Below are positions 1 to 10,893 of a stretch of 64,000 nt of DNA, piece after piece. The position numbers were made by a program, and so were the translations under genes. The DNA is taken from positions 10,289,867 through 10,353,866 of the forward strand of contig OW388296.1 of the NCBI GenBank assembly GCA_936450465.1, given 5' to 3'. Numbering within the stretch: the stretch's first letter is position 1; each line of letters starts with the position of its first letter. The stretch is from Gibbula magus (Eukaryota > Mollusca > Gastropoda > Trochida > Trochidae). The notes under the pieces were generated by a model, which worked only from the letters and a program-made list of their open reading frames with translations, had not been told where the DNA came from and searched no databases.

Positions 1-278
1 TGCACCACCCGCATACTAAACTGGCGCCTTTGACAACTCGGCTATAAAGGCCAACGAGAAAGTGTATTTTCCACAGTGACAATCATGTGAACTCCACGAG
101 GCAGATAGCGCATGCAGCTCACGTGCACGGCGTGGGTAGCGAGCGCAAAGCACGTGCAGGGCGCGGGTGTGCTCTCTTCATAGCAGTTGAACTCCCAGCA
201 GTATATACCAATGAAGCCACGTGAAGACAAAATATTGAAATTATATCTAAATCATAATTTCTGTCGGTTCATAAGTAA
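1..278. other. GC-richer left edge, no gene seen
   Basis: This stretch is richer in G+C than what follows. It contains several CACGTG-type hexamers (around 118-155) and TATA-like strings near 43 and 200. It directly abuts the palindrome at 279, so it may be the interior of a mobile element that begins before the window. Open frames here are short and show no recognisable protein. Confidence 0.4.
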
Positions 279-415
279 GATCAAAACCTGGTCCTCGGCT
301 TTGTGTGTGGAGTATGCCCTTGGCGTCGGGAAAGGGGGGCGGGCCTATCGGCCCTTCCCCTTTCCCTCCCCCGCGGGCATACTCCACAAACAAAGCCTCT
401 GACACGGTTTTGATC
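279..415. repeat. Long near-perfect palindrome P1
   Basis: The left arm (279-337, from gatcaaaacc to gggaaagggg) is the reverse complement of the right arm (357-415) with a few mismatches. The GC-rich tip contains ggcgggcctatcggccc. The size (about 60-bp arms) and GC-rich tip in an AT-rich context match the palindromic ends of the foldback elements at 6.0, 15.1, 33.9 and 53.0 kb, but the tip lacks their GGCGTTAGCC 10-mer. It is probably one end of a related element lying mostly outside the window. Confidence 0.7.
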
Positions 416-3072
416 CATTACAAAAAGAAATCCGACCATCCTCTTCACGTATCACCCTTGGTACGTTTCGTCTGTAATATATACTTACTTATGAAGAAAG
501 AACAATGGAAAGTGATCATTTGCATGATAGAGATGTTATAGTATCTACATCTAAACATCGCATCTCGTTGCAATAGTAATACAGTTTTTAAAATCCATCG
601 AACTTGCTTGTCATCTTACCAAATTAATGAACGCCTGTCAAAGAAATAGTATTCATGTAAGTCCAATATGTCTAAAGCCTAATCCCATAATTTGTATACC
701 AATAGAACATCGCTTAATGTTCGTGTCTGTAATAATCAAATAGAATTGTACTCTAATTCGCCTTTTTTCCCTCTTTCAGTCAGTGTCACACTCAATTTAA
801 TTATCTATTATCAATTATAAAGCGATTGACGTGAAAGCTTTAAGTTTGAACACAGATACCTCAATTTATCTAATTACCATTGACTTGACTAACTTTGTAG
901 TGTGACAGGAAATTTAATTAAACTAAAAGGTTGTAACGGATAGAGAAATCCATGAGCTCAAACAAATAGAGCTGCCAGAGGTTTCATTACATCAAAAACA
1001 TGGTTTAATAAAATGTGCTTATTTTAATGTTGAATGCTTTCACAAAAACTATGGAATATTCCCATTAGCAGACATTTCTTCTGTTGACATGATTCAAGGT
1101 AATCAAGTCTGATTTGTCTTCTTACTTCAGCGAAGTCGTTGTGAGAGCAAACAGAATCCATCTGAATGATTTGTTGGAAGAAAGTATTCTCAAAGCGATT
1201 CACAGATCCACATACACCACCGTTCTTACTTCATCTGCCATGTGTAATTTACACACTTGTTAATAAACACGGATACGTGTTCTACATAAGTGACACATCT
1301 GTCTTATAATTCCCCCACTTGTTAATATAATTATGATTATATATTGTAAAATGTGTTTAAAGGTTTACATGTACATGATGATATAATCATAATGTTCTCG
1401 TATGACAAGGATGATTAATGACATGTGTAGACTATGAAACCATAGCCTTTTCACTTCTGGTTTCACGAATTAAATTCTCCAGAGACATTAATACAATGTA
1501 ATCAGTACCACGTGCAGACTGTGTCATTACCTCGCTTAATGCACAAACGTAAGATTCTATCAAGCAGTAAAGTCGACATGTGATGTTAAATAAAGTGTGA
1601 AATCTTATCTATGGATGAATGACATATGAAAGCAAAATATGATCTCAGCATGCTGATGCGTATCAGAAAAGAACCAATCTGTTTCTGATACTGACTGATA
1701 TAACAGAGACGTTATGTTTAAATCAAGCAGACATATACTTGGACTTTTGCTAATCAACCTGAACACCTTGACAGGTGTAGACGCATACTCAGATACAGGA
1801 AGTTGAATGATAAAGACATTAGCTGCTGTTTGGAAGCACACTTTTAGACATGTGTAATTATTCATGTAGAAATAAAACTGTAAACTGTATCCCAATGGTT
1901 AAAGTGTAAATATACATCTGACCACGTTAGCGAACTTAAAATACATTCTACTTGCATTTACTATTTAAAGCTCTAAATCTAAACAAAGATTAAATATAAA
2001 ATAGTAACTTTCTTAAAAAATAGTTTGAAATATAAGTGCTTCACATTTTAAGATATAAATGATATAAATATGTCAATGTAGATATCAGTTCAGGTATAAT
2101 ATAAATGAGTAAGGATTCAAATGAAGTCAATGAACACACCTTTTCTCCCATAAACCTGTGGGATAAATGCCACACATAATGCAACACTCACGTCTTTGTT
2201 CATGAGCTGAGTTCATTGTTTTACCTTGGATCCAGCTGTCTGTAATACCGGGAATACTCCGTTACAGAGCTCAAACTCACATCGTCATAGTCAGGTACTA
2301 CTTACCAGCATTGAATGTCAAAGTGCATGTCAAAGTGCATTTAGACACAATGATTCAATAAACCTGGGGGAAATTGGTATTTAGGATTACTGTATAACTA
2401 ATACTTTCCTGATATATAAATAACGTGAAACAGCTCCCAGCGTGAAATAATTAGAAATACATGCCTTTTAGATAATCAACACTCGTATTATTTAGGATTA
2501 CACTATTGTACGTGTTTGGGGCAAATCTATTTTCTGGAAACGACACCACACCCTCAGATTCAGACACCTACCTCAATGGTTTGGTTTGAATAGGTCATAA
2601 CAGTTAGGATCCCTCCATGCATTTGCAGCAACTACTTCTACATTGTTCTACATCTATTGATATTGGGTTATACTCTGCAAGACATTATCAACACTGTCCA
2701 AAATGTATGTAAGACATTCTGAAGCAACTAACACACGTGACAAATCGATCATTAACCTGAACGGATCTCACGTTGACAAAGACAGAGGCTACCGGTATGA
2801 TATCTCTTCAAACACCTTGTAGTCACCTGTGTATCGCTGATTTATTCATTAATTCAAACTGATTCTTCAATGTTTTCCGATTGTTCTACATGTTTATAAC
2901 TAACATGATAAAACAAAGCGTAATTCATAGAATTGAAATAAATACTTTAAATATTCTCACGCAGATAAACGTGATGTAAACAAGTAACACATCAGTTGAT
3001 GGATACTCCATGTTGATCACTTGTAATCTATAGCAAGACCAAATAGAGAAAGCATCATATGTATATATATAT
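416..3072. other. AT-rich, no gene seen
   Basis: No coding, RNA or element signal could be supported except the dispersed inverted-repeat arm at 1,071-1,158. Open frames up to about 96 codons occur (for example minus strand 1,605-1,895), with AT-rich composition and no motif. If U1 follows the unit plan, this would correspond to U2 sequence before 37,378, but I could not see convincing alignment. Confidence 0.4.
1071..1158 (+). repeat. Dispersed repeat, inverted partner of 5,434-5,519
   Basis: Reading forward, this block runs gacatttcttctgttgacat ... cttacttcag ... gtgagagcaaacagaat. The reverse complement of 5,434-5,519 shows the same landmarks in the same order at roughly 75% identity by eye. 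It may be two insertions of one repeat in opposite orientation, or the ends of one large element. Confidence 0.6.
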
Positions 3073-3096
3073 ACATGCCATATATATATGGCATGT
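3073..3096. repeat. Perfect short palindrome in a TA tract
   Basis: The 24 bases acatgccatata/tatatggcatgt are exactly self-complementary and follow a run of TA dinucleotides at 3,061-3,072. It may be only a microsatellite-edge cruciform. Confidence 0.7.
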
Positions 3097-3169
3097 AACT
3101 CTCTTTATATTTGCACAAGTGTTTATTAAAGTTAAATGCTGATGAGACAAAATTTCTTCTCAAAGGGAT

Positions 3170-4757
3170 GTAGAGGGAAAATGACGCCTCATGAAGTATT
3201 TCGGTATAATTTCTTAATGGCATTCCATTATACAATTATTGATTCTTCAACAGTTTACATCGTATTTTAAAAGGACAATATTGATCGGTATCAATGTATT
3301 TGTTTACCAAACAAAGCCTTGACGGAACACACATGTAAGGGTTTTTGTAACACACGGTCTGATGTTAAATCGATGTTTAAACTAAAGTGGCAAGTAGGTT
3401 TAACCAGTGGGGTTGTTGATTAGGAAGAACACCCCAGTGAAAAAACAGGAGCTTCCCACAGACGTGTTTACCTCGTCCTGTTTGTACTGCAACCCCTCGT
3501 TGCATAATCAGAAACCTTAGTTACTATAATCCACCTTTTCAATAAAGCGACTGCCATATTCTTGTTTTACCATTCATGTATTAACTGTTTACATGTAGAG
3601 TAAGCCTGAACATAAACTGTATGTGCTGAATTGTCATTTCAAACGTGAAGTAGATAGATGTGAATTGTTGTATTAAACCAGCTAATAGTTATAGAGTTAC
3701 CGATCAGATTATCGACATACTAATCCATAAAACTTGATTTTTGGTGCAGAGTAAATCTGTCTCATTATTCAAGCACATATGCAAACATGAGTGAAATAGT
3801 ATGTTGACTGTAACCTTTTTTTTAAAAACATATAGACATTTAGGTAGTTCCATTAAAACAATTCTCTGTGCAGTGAGAAGATAAGTATAGAATATATTGT
3901 ATAGAAAGATACAGTTTAATTCTTTTGTAAATTGTATGTTCTATATCTGGTGAGAGTGAACGATGAATAAGTTTTCTCTCAATCTCATCATGAGTTGTCA
4001 TTACAGAAACACCAGGAAATTGGATTTTACTTTTTCAACTTCTTTAATGTAGAAATACACGGCGTTTTGGAGAAAATGCTCACTCGTTCATCTGATGAGT
4101 CCGAGACGTCGTGCATTTTTACATTTAAGAAGTTATCAAGAAAATATTTATGTATTTATGTATGACACTTCTAAATGCCCTTCAAATTGGTTCTGAAAAC
4201 ATATCCTGAAAAACAATGTCCGACTTTATATGTTGTAAACCTTCTTTGTAAACTGCTAATCATTAATACTTGATAATAAATAACGTTAACAAAATTAAAA
4301 CTTTAGGAAACGAATTCGATATTTAGAAAATGTAATCCTTATTTAATCGAGAAGACACATATGTATACTAAATCTTCTTTATTATGAGTTAATAATAATT
4401 TTAAGAAAATATATATTTATATCTACATTGTAGCTCCTTCACGCTGTTTATGTCATAAATACTATAGAGCAACACACATTATCTTATGAAAAACAAAATG
4501 AAAAGAGAACACGTAGATATTGTTTTATACTCTTATAGATCAAGAATATATCTGTCTTCTTATATGTTACGCAAATGATACGAAACACAAAACACCACAT
4601 CGAAGAATGATCTTCTTATCGAATTCATCAAATTTAATTAAGAATAATACAGTTGTAATAATACTATAACCCTGTGACCTTGAATACATAATGATCTTCG
4701 AATATGACTGACAAATGCACTTTGAAATTAAAACAATTGCATCCTTACATGACATTA
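3170..4757. repeat. U1 block homologous to U2 37,378-40,457 and U3 57,950-61,018
   Basis: From gacgcctcat.aagtatttcgg onward the order of recognisable strings is the same as in U2 and U3. These include the caaag/caatgcctt..gaggaacatgcatg region, the hairpin-like repeat near 4,036, and aacaaaattaaaactttagg onward. U1 is clearly older, with many substitutions and indels. The alignment stops abruptly near 4,757 (catccttacatgac) and resumes at about 9,951. Confidence 0.7.
4036..4137 (-). ncRNA. Degenerate hammerhead-ribozyme-like motif (copy 1)
   Basis: On the minus strand the order is a CUGANGA-like box (cagatgaa), an imperfect stem-loop with the agcat loop seen in the better copies, then a GAAAC-like box and GCCGTG. 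It aligns with the cleaner copies at 31,290 and 51,781. The plus strand also contains ctgatgagtcc followed by gagacgtcgtg, so the block is partly self-complementary. The core residues are mutated, so it is a relic. Confidence 0.4.
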
Positions 4758-5433
4758 ATTATTCTACAGGCTTGTGACACTTTTGATTTAGAATCCAATT
4801 GCAGATTAAAGACGGCGTCGTTTCTTACGTCAGAAGTAAATTTTTGATAAATTGGAATGATATGTGATAAGGTTTACAATCAGGATCAATGACAAATGCT
4901 AACAACACGTCATTCATATCTATAAACCTCTGTCCTGCGAACAACAATTGATGCTTAACAAATTTATGTGAGTATATCTACGTGTAAAATCCGATATCGG
5001 TTTTTCTGTCTGTCATCATTGTATGGAATTAATTTGTTCAGCATTGTACGGTTCTTTAAATTACAATTAATATCATAAAATAATAGGAATATTTAAAACC
5101 ATTATCAACTAAACTTTACACAGTATTTTGTATATATGTTGGTGAAACCTGATATCTTTTAAAACTTTCATATTTCACATTTTACTAATATAAATGATAA
5201 AACATCTGACTGTACTGCACGTTTATATAATTCAGAATTACAAACATGTATATCAAAACATGGGTCAAACCATATATGTATATGGTTGTTCACCTGCTTT
5301 GATATAGTGATACTTATGCTCCTGAAAGACAGGATAAATTCCACATGAAAGATGAACAAGCATGTTGCAGTTTAGGTGTGAATAGCTGTGCATAACTCCG
5401 TGAATATGTTCGTTCTACTAATCAATTAAACTC

Positions 5434-5519
5434 GATTCTGTTTGCTCTCAGCACAGCTAATCTGAAGTAAGAAAGGAATCAGACCTGATTACATCGCCGC
5501 CTGTCAACAGAAGAAATGT
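5434..5519 (-). repeat. Dispersed repeat, inverted partner of 1,071-1,158
   Basis: The minus-strand reading matches 1,071-1,158, including catttcttctgttgaca, a polypyrimidine stretch ending in ttacttcag, and gagagcaaacagaat. The ttacttcag looks like a splice acceptor, but no open frame continues after it. Confidence 0.6.
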
Positions 5520-6357
5520 GGATTTCCGTAATCTGTTAAACAGGTTTACATGCAATAAAGCCTCCGTCAACTGTGATATGTTTAATCTCGTGGATCATGA
5601 TAGTTATTATTACCATTTAGTTTCTGTTCTTACACAACATAATGAGGCCTCGGCAAGGACGAGTACATTATTTGAGGTATTTATGTTCATTTGTTTTCAG
5701 GCCAATTTTATAACACTTTACAACGGATAGCAGATACTGAAATTTATCGTAGTTTTATTACGCTTAACAAGTATGTGATGTTCGATTTGATACAACCAAA
5801 ACAGGTGAAATCGTTTTAAAGTACACACAAACAACATTGTAAAACATGAAGATACATACAAAACATACACTGTTAATCAAAATGGAATTAACAGGTAATA
5901 AGAATGATAGTTTTTACGGTTTGCATCACAAGTTAAAGTAGTTCTCCCATAGGAAGGGAAATCATTGATCATACACTGCACTGCCCTAAGTAATAGATAG
6001 AGGACGAGTAGCAGTACATTATCGGGATATAAATGTACGGGTTTTAGAGGGTTGGGCGAGGCGTTAGCCGAGCCGAACCCTCTCAAATCCGTACATTTAT
6101 ATCCCGATAATGTACTGCTACGAGTTCTCTATCTATCTTAGAGCACAGTCAAATGCTTGAGTCGTCAAGAAAATGTCTTAAAATTAATTTATTTCAAATA
6201 TTTTGTCAACAAATTTGGGAAACATTCTCTCGAACACAACATGCAAAACATTGAGATCTCTCATTTTCACATGCAAATGTTAGGGACATTGACGTCATCT
6301 TCGGCACTGTGAGCATTGAATTTCTGAAAGTGTCCGAGGTGCATGAGGCGTACATTT

Positions 6358-6366
6358 TATATAAAG
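6358..6366 (+). promoter_or_regulatory. TATA box
   Basis: TATATAAAG lies about 150 bases upstream of the ATG of the candidate spliced gene inside FB1. With the downstream splice sites and poly(A) signal on the same strand it forms a complete small transcription unit. Confidence 0.5.
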
Positions 6367-6517
6367 CGTACGAGTCGTGCTACAGCATAAGCGTCGTGCT
6401 TGAATCACGAACATGCATGATTTAAGCACGTTTTTGTTCTGCAACATTGAGCAGTAATAAATTTCATTGCCTATAAAGACTTTTTTGGAATGAATCAGTT
6501 CACACAATGGCTTCACC

Positions 6518-7175
6518 ATGGACAGTCCAAGGCCAAGTACACTATTCATTCAGGAAAGGTAACTTTACTTTTTTACTCCTTACTTTTTAAACTCTGTAAT
6601 TATAAAATTCAGACTAATTTTCATTAAATTGGTTTATTTAATAACAGTTATTGCTTTTTTGTATTTCAATTTTTTTACAAACACGTTTAGTTGTTTGTTG
6701 AGCTGTATTTATCAATATGCGAGTTGTTATATCTATTGTTGCATATGCTATTGTGCATCCCGTCTATATTGCATATACATTATTTCAGGTTATTGCAGCA
6801 AAGGAATTGTACTCGAACTGTCTGTAGGAAAGAATGTAACGTCGTATTGGACATCGCTCGGACGCTGTGTGACGATACAGGGGTTTCAGTGAGACGACAA
6901 TGCAGCCTTCATCCTCTAACACTCCAAGAAGGTAATTTTATATCTCTTTCTTATTTCTCATTTTTATGTCGTTCTATATAACTTCTGAATATTATTTTTT
7001 TATATCGTGGTTGAAAAGATATAAAAAATTGGTAACATGGTTTGATGCTTGTCATTGTTTCACTTACTCGTGATATGAATGAAATACACTTGAAAAATCC
7101 CAATTGACCTCACATTACTTGCTTTACTTACATGTTTTTATTCTTCTTTTAGGAATATCAAGCTCCTTAATATAG
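6518..7175 (+). CDS. Candidate three-exon gene, 68-aa cysteine-containing protein
   Basis: Exons by inspection are 6,518-6,558, 6,789-6,931 and 7,153-7,175. The first ATG here sits in a strong context (caccatgg). The introns have good GT-AG ends (aaag/gtaact, tatttcag/g, aagaag/gtaat, tcttcttttag/g) and the frame stays open through both joins, giving 68 codons and then TAG. The product starts MDSPRPSTLF and has Cys at 21, 26, 30, 41 and 52 with many Arg residues. No signal peptide or membrane segment is seen, and I recognise no family. An upstream ATG at 6,507 in another frame gives only 51 codons and stops in exon 2. The gene lies wholly within FB1, so it is either element-encoded or captured. 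Whether it is translated is unknown, and a second frame over exons 2-3 is also open. Confidence 0.4.
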
Positions 7176-7279
7176 AAGACCCCCATCGACGGAAGCGACT
7201 ATTTCCTTTCGGAATGGGAACACAGCAGATCATTTGTCAATGTAATATGTGTTTAATTGTGTATTATCCACATAAATAA
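6900..7279 (+). CDS. Alternative frame over exons 2-3 of the FB1 gene, 52 aa
   Basis: Using the same exon 2-exon 3 join (6,931/7,153), an ATG at 6,900 opens a 52-codon frame. It fills exon 3 and ends in a TAA inside the poly(A) signal. The product is basic, with the run PHRRKRLFPF near residues 21-30 and a CQCNMC cluster near its end. It overlaps the 68-aa frame for 32 nt in exon 2. One of the two frames is probably spurious. The full use of exon 3 favours this one, while the Kozak-like start favours the other. No family is recognised. Confidence 0.25.
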
Positions 7280-7280
7280 A
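7275..7280 (+). terminator. Poly(A) signal AATAAA
   Basis: AATAAA follows exon 3 of the FB1 candidate gene and overlaps the stop codon of the alternative frame. A TG-rich stretch (about 7,290-7,302) follows, as expected for a cleavage region. Confidence 0.5.
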
Positions 7281-7460
7281 ACAATCAGTTGACATTGTTG
7301 TTTTTATGGAAGTCTGTGAACCAGTTTTATGAGCATGATACCCGAACGCAACCAGACAAACGTACATCTATCGGCATGTAAATGTACTCCACGTGACCAC
7401 AATACAATCATATGATTGGACGAAAGCATTTGACTGTGCTCTAAATCAGAGAAAGATAGC

Positions 7461-9950
7461 GTTTTTATGTTTATCGTTTAACATTAATCCAGATCATGTA
7501 GAGCTTTGCTATCCGATAGTGAACCTAGGAAACAAATAATTTTGTTGAACGATAATATATAAGCTTACTAATGACCAGTGGTATAGGTTATGAGGATGTA
7601 TTTTCTTAATCAGTGTTAAATAAATAAGTTTAGTTGTTTTGGGGTCTTATCAGTTGAACAGACTAGGGCCACCTGGATATGAAATGTCAGTCACTCCAGT
7701 GAAGGACTTTGGTATTGTTTCCAGTGTGATCTCTAGAACAAGTACTGTGTGTTTTGGATCAATGTGCAAGCTTCACTGCCTGATAACATCACGTTGGATA
7801 CATAGGTTGAGTATATATTCATGGAAATAAAATACTTCAGATACTTCAAATACTTCTAGATACTTGAAACGCATATTTCGACTCAAAGTAATTCATTTCA
7901 CACAGCATTGCAGGTAGAATACATACAGCGTGTGAGGAAGTAACAATGTACAAGTGACATTGATTGATTGGCAAGAGACAAATGGTATACGTTTTTTGTG
8001 CGAGGTTGTTGCACCATATATTGAGTTTACTAGTCCTTAATAGTGTGTTTAACATTGCTGTAATGTGAATGTTCACTTGACCTGCCTTCTAGGGGTTATT
8101 TTGATGTGAAAACATAAAAATGACCGCTCAAAGGGTAATGGACATGCACGTCTTAACCGAACCATGTACATTCGTTTTAGAACTCTTTTTTTAATTGATT
8201 CCGGATTTGGTTTTTTAGCCACTAGTTACACTTATTTACATGTTTGTGAGAATACCTTATTTCATGAAAAAAAAGTGCTACGGCGCCTTTAAGTTACATT
8301 TTCATAGATCATGTCATTTTCTGAATTTTTCAATTTGGAGGGTGATTCACTACGCCATATAAATATCCATATGTATTGCAAACACATGATGCTGCAGGTT
8401 GTATAAGCTAATACACTTTTTTTTTTTTTACGAATTTCTTACTTTTTGCAGATATCAACATGGTGTTTGTGTCTTTTGTTGTTGATTAAAATACATAGAA
8501 ACTTTGTCATTGTTTTGCCGAATATCATTTCTATCTCATCGAGTGGTGTGAGAAAGTGATTTACCCCGAGTAATAGACTACCTGCAGTTGTTTCATTGTT
8601 CTTTAAAACACACGTGTTACTAAGAATATACGGCATATCTCAAAGGGTTGACATTCAACAGCAATGTCCAACTTCTTAATGAAAGATGTTGGTAGATGTC
8701 CTTGACCAGTGTCTGATAGCAAGGACTGAAATATACGGTGTATAACGAAATCAAAGCTCAATAATTGCCTACTACATATACATTTATTATGCTCTATCAA
8801 ATCTCACCTAGACTATAAGGATTGATGTATTATATTCCAGTTAGGTTAATACACTCCTCATTACTTATTTACTGATCATAATGGTAAACTATTTAACAAA
8901 TTAAAACCAAATAATCGTGACATGTGGTACTATTAAATATGACGCTAGATTTTATGGACGATGTCTTGTGGATTTATTCCTACATATCACGTCATTTCAT
9001 GAGTCTAGTGTCACATCCAGTATATAAACAGCTATAGGGAATAACAAGGTAAATTACTAATATTTATTGTAACTTGTAACTTATCTTGGTTAACAGACTG
9101 GTGTACAATGAAATATATGTATGCTGTATGTAAAAGAATAGGGTTTACACTACATATTTGAACTGTTAAGTTGTATGCGCATATTTGCGGGAATTTGATT
9201 GACGGCATTGTTGGGGGCAACAGATTTGGAAATTTGACTTGCAGATTTTTGGTAATCTTCAGCTTGGGATCATTAATATGAGTATATCTGTCTAGACTAT
9301 TTAACTTCATAGCGTTGTAGATCATACATACTTTATGATAAACCTGGATGTTCTTTTTATATAAAAAATTAAGGACAATATGCAAATGACTGACAACACA
9401 CTACACAGAAATAGATATGAATCATATGTAATGAGCGATCTAATGATTTATTTATAATATTCTCTTTGCTAAAGATTATAGATATAAACTCACAACAATA
9501 TATCAATAACATATACCTTTTCTTGACCAATATCTCCTGATTAAACTAATCTTAAACATGGAAATTAGTATGCTGCTTAAGAATGGTTCTGAACCGTTTG
9601 AACAAAATATCTGAAATAAGTGATCAAATGAGTTCGTTTTACTTATTTATGATGCGATATCATCACTAACACACCTTTATCTACATGCAGGCAGACGATA
9701 CGAATGACCTAGAACGTATATTTGATTTTGAAAAAACTGTTCATCAACCATGCCAAAATACAAGCTCATTCGTGCAGTGAGTGGGTTGTATGAAGGTGTG
9801 TGTGACCAGTGAGACAAATTACAAAAATTAGAAAAATATAACATTGTCTGTGATGAAGGAGCAGGTTCTAGCTGTCTATGAGTACTCGTGCAAATAATCT
9901 TTTTGTTCAGCTGTTTTTGTCTTAAGACTGGAAACATGTAGAGCGTTTTT
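7461..9950. other. Right part of the U1 insertion, no gene seen
   Basis: AT-rich sequence with only short frames, the longest being minus strand 9,032-9,385 (117 codons, no motif). A segment at 8,100-8,300 recurs at 20,640-20,800 and 46,780-46,935. Its end (aaaaaagtgctacggcgcctttaa) also resembles the terminus of the TTAA-flanked MITE at 62,881. Confidence 0.4.
8100..8300 (+). repeat. Dispersed repeat shared with 20,640-20,800 and 46,780-46,935
   Basis: The three copies share gtaat.g...gc.tggcttaaccgatccatgtacattc, then agaactctttttt and tttgtgagag.actttatttcag. The last two are matching positions of U1 and U2, while this one lies in the U1-specific insertion, so it is a separate, older dispersed copy. 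Confidence 0.55.
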
Positions 9951-9974
9951 TTAAACTATTTATCAGCTTTCCAG

Positions 9975-10162
9975 ATAATCCTAGTTTTGAAAACGTACAA
10001 CAAACTATTCAGACGGAAACATCTGTCCCAGAAGAGGAAGGGAGACGCAGCTCTGCCCCAGGTGTGAGACGTAATCGATGGTTATTGGAGATTTTAGATC
10101 AGGCGGCCAAGACTTGTGTTGGTAGACGTAAACAAAGAAGTAGTGCAAAGCCAAGAACATGA
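9975..10162 (+). CDS. Terminal coding exon, U1 copy (unknown family)
   Basis: After an acceptor (tttatcagctttccag/AT) the frame runs about 62 codons to TGA. It contains DNPSFENV near the start, a basic RRNRWLLEILDQ segment in the middle and a polybasic GRRKQR end. The U2 (40,475) and U3 (61,037) copies keep the frame. Relative to U2, this copy has a 12-nt in-frame insertion after ENV and lacks one codon after LLE. Gaps in multiples of three are what coding constraint leaves. The opposite strand is open here but stopped in U2, which favours this strand. The composition suggests an intracellular C-terminal tail, and NPxF resembles an endocytic sorting motif. That role is inference. Confidence 0.5.
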
Positions 10163-10893
10163 TTCACCTTCACCGACTTACTTCTACTGGGGGAGTTGAA
10201 CCGTCCATCCATCTATCTAATATCCGGTCCCTGATCTCAGGAGCTATGTTGTGTAACAAAGCACACGTATATGTGTTCTGTTGAAAGTTCACAGCCCAGT
10301 TCGTTCAATCATCGTCATGGCTCTGACAGTCTATTCCTAGAAGTTATACTCTACCAAACTTTAATTAAAACCCATTTTTTTAGTGCGTGGAAAGTGTCTT
10401 AGCCCTGATTAATCATAAATGTTCAAACACAAGTGCGAACTTTTCTTTTGTCATTATTCGATAAAACTGACTTTACTGAGGATTGTGAAGAACAAGATCA
10501 GTTCAACCACTTACAACTACATCGGCTGATACAAACATGCACAATTTCTGTAGAATATTACATATTTCTTTGTCGGCATCATGTATGGTAATGATTCTGA
10601 AATGTTTACGCTGTGTGTGCATTTCAATTGATACGGACACAGGAAAATGCTCATTGAAGTTGAACTTAAAGGAAAAATACAATGAAATATGGTCAAAACC
10701 GGATTCATTAAAATGGGATGTCAATTTGACAATTGCTCGATTTTAAATTTCTGAAATCGGTCCATAAATTACTTATACGGCTTTTAAAAAACCCGCCTAA
10801 TTTAGCCCTGGTGACCAGAATGAAAATCTGTGGGGGTGTAGCCCCTGACGGGAAGACTTATGTGACGTCACTGTGGAATAATTTCATAATTAT
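10163..10893. other. U1 sequence, partial homology to 40,620-42,050
   Basis: Recognisable unit strings continue: aagaacatgattcacc then gggggagttgaaccgtcca, gctatgttgtgtaacaaagc, and aaactgactttactgagg. They are interrupted, and the signal-peptide-like exon of U2 (41,218) is not present here. No other gene is seen. Confidence 0.5.

Larger units (their letters stand above)
5970..7460. mobile_element. Foldback element FB1 with terminal palindrome and internal gene
   Basis: The left end is a near-perfect palindrome (about 5,972-6,155). Its two arms of roughly 80 bp run from the agtaatagatagagg region to agagggtt and back, capped by a GC-rich tip with GGCGTTAGCC at about 6,060. The string cttagagcacagtcaaatgc just inside the palindrome (about 6,138) is repeated inverted at the right end (7,418-7,446, gcatttgactgtgctctaa). 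One end is thus a full palindrome and the other a single inverted copy. FB3 and FB4 share this plan. The interior carries a TATA box, splice sites and a poly(A) signal. It lies in the U1-specific insertion. Confidence 0.7.
4758..9950. other. U1-specific insertion of about 5.2 kb
   Basis: In U2 the sequence catccatacatgacgttctatttatcag is continuous (about 40,440-40,466). In U1 its two halves are separated by this stretch. Inside are the inverted-repeat arm at 5,434, foldback element FB1 with its candidate gene, and a repeat at 8,100-8,300 that recurs at 20,640 and 46,780. The rest (7,461-8,099 and 8,301-9,950) shows nothing recognisable. Confidence 0.6.

Noticed and set aside
1605..1895. 96-codon minus-strand frame
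   Set aside because: AT-rich, no motif, no splice context, and no counterpart in other units.
9032..9385. 117-codon minus-strand frame
   Set aside because: Composition is that of non-coding AT-rich DNA, with no domain, signal or repeated counterpart.
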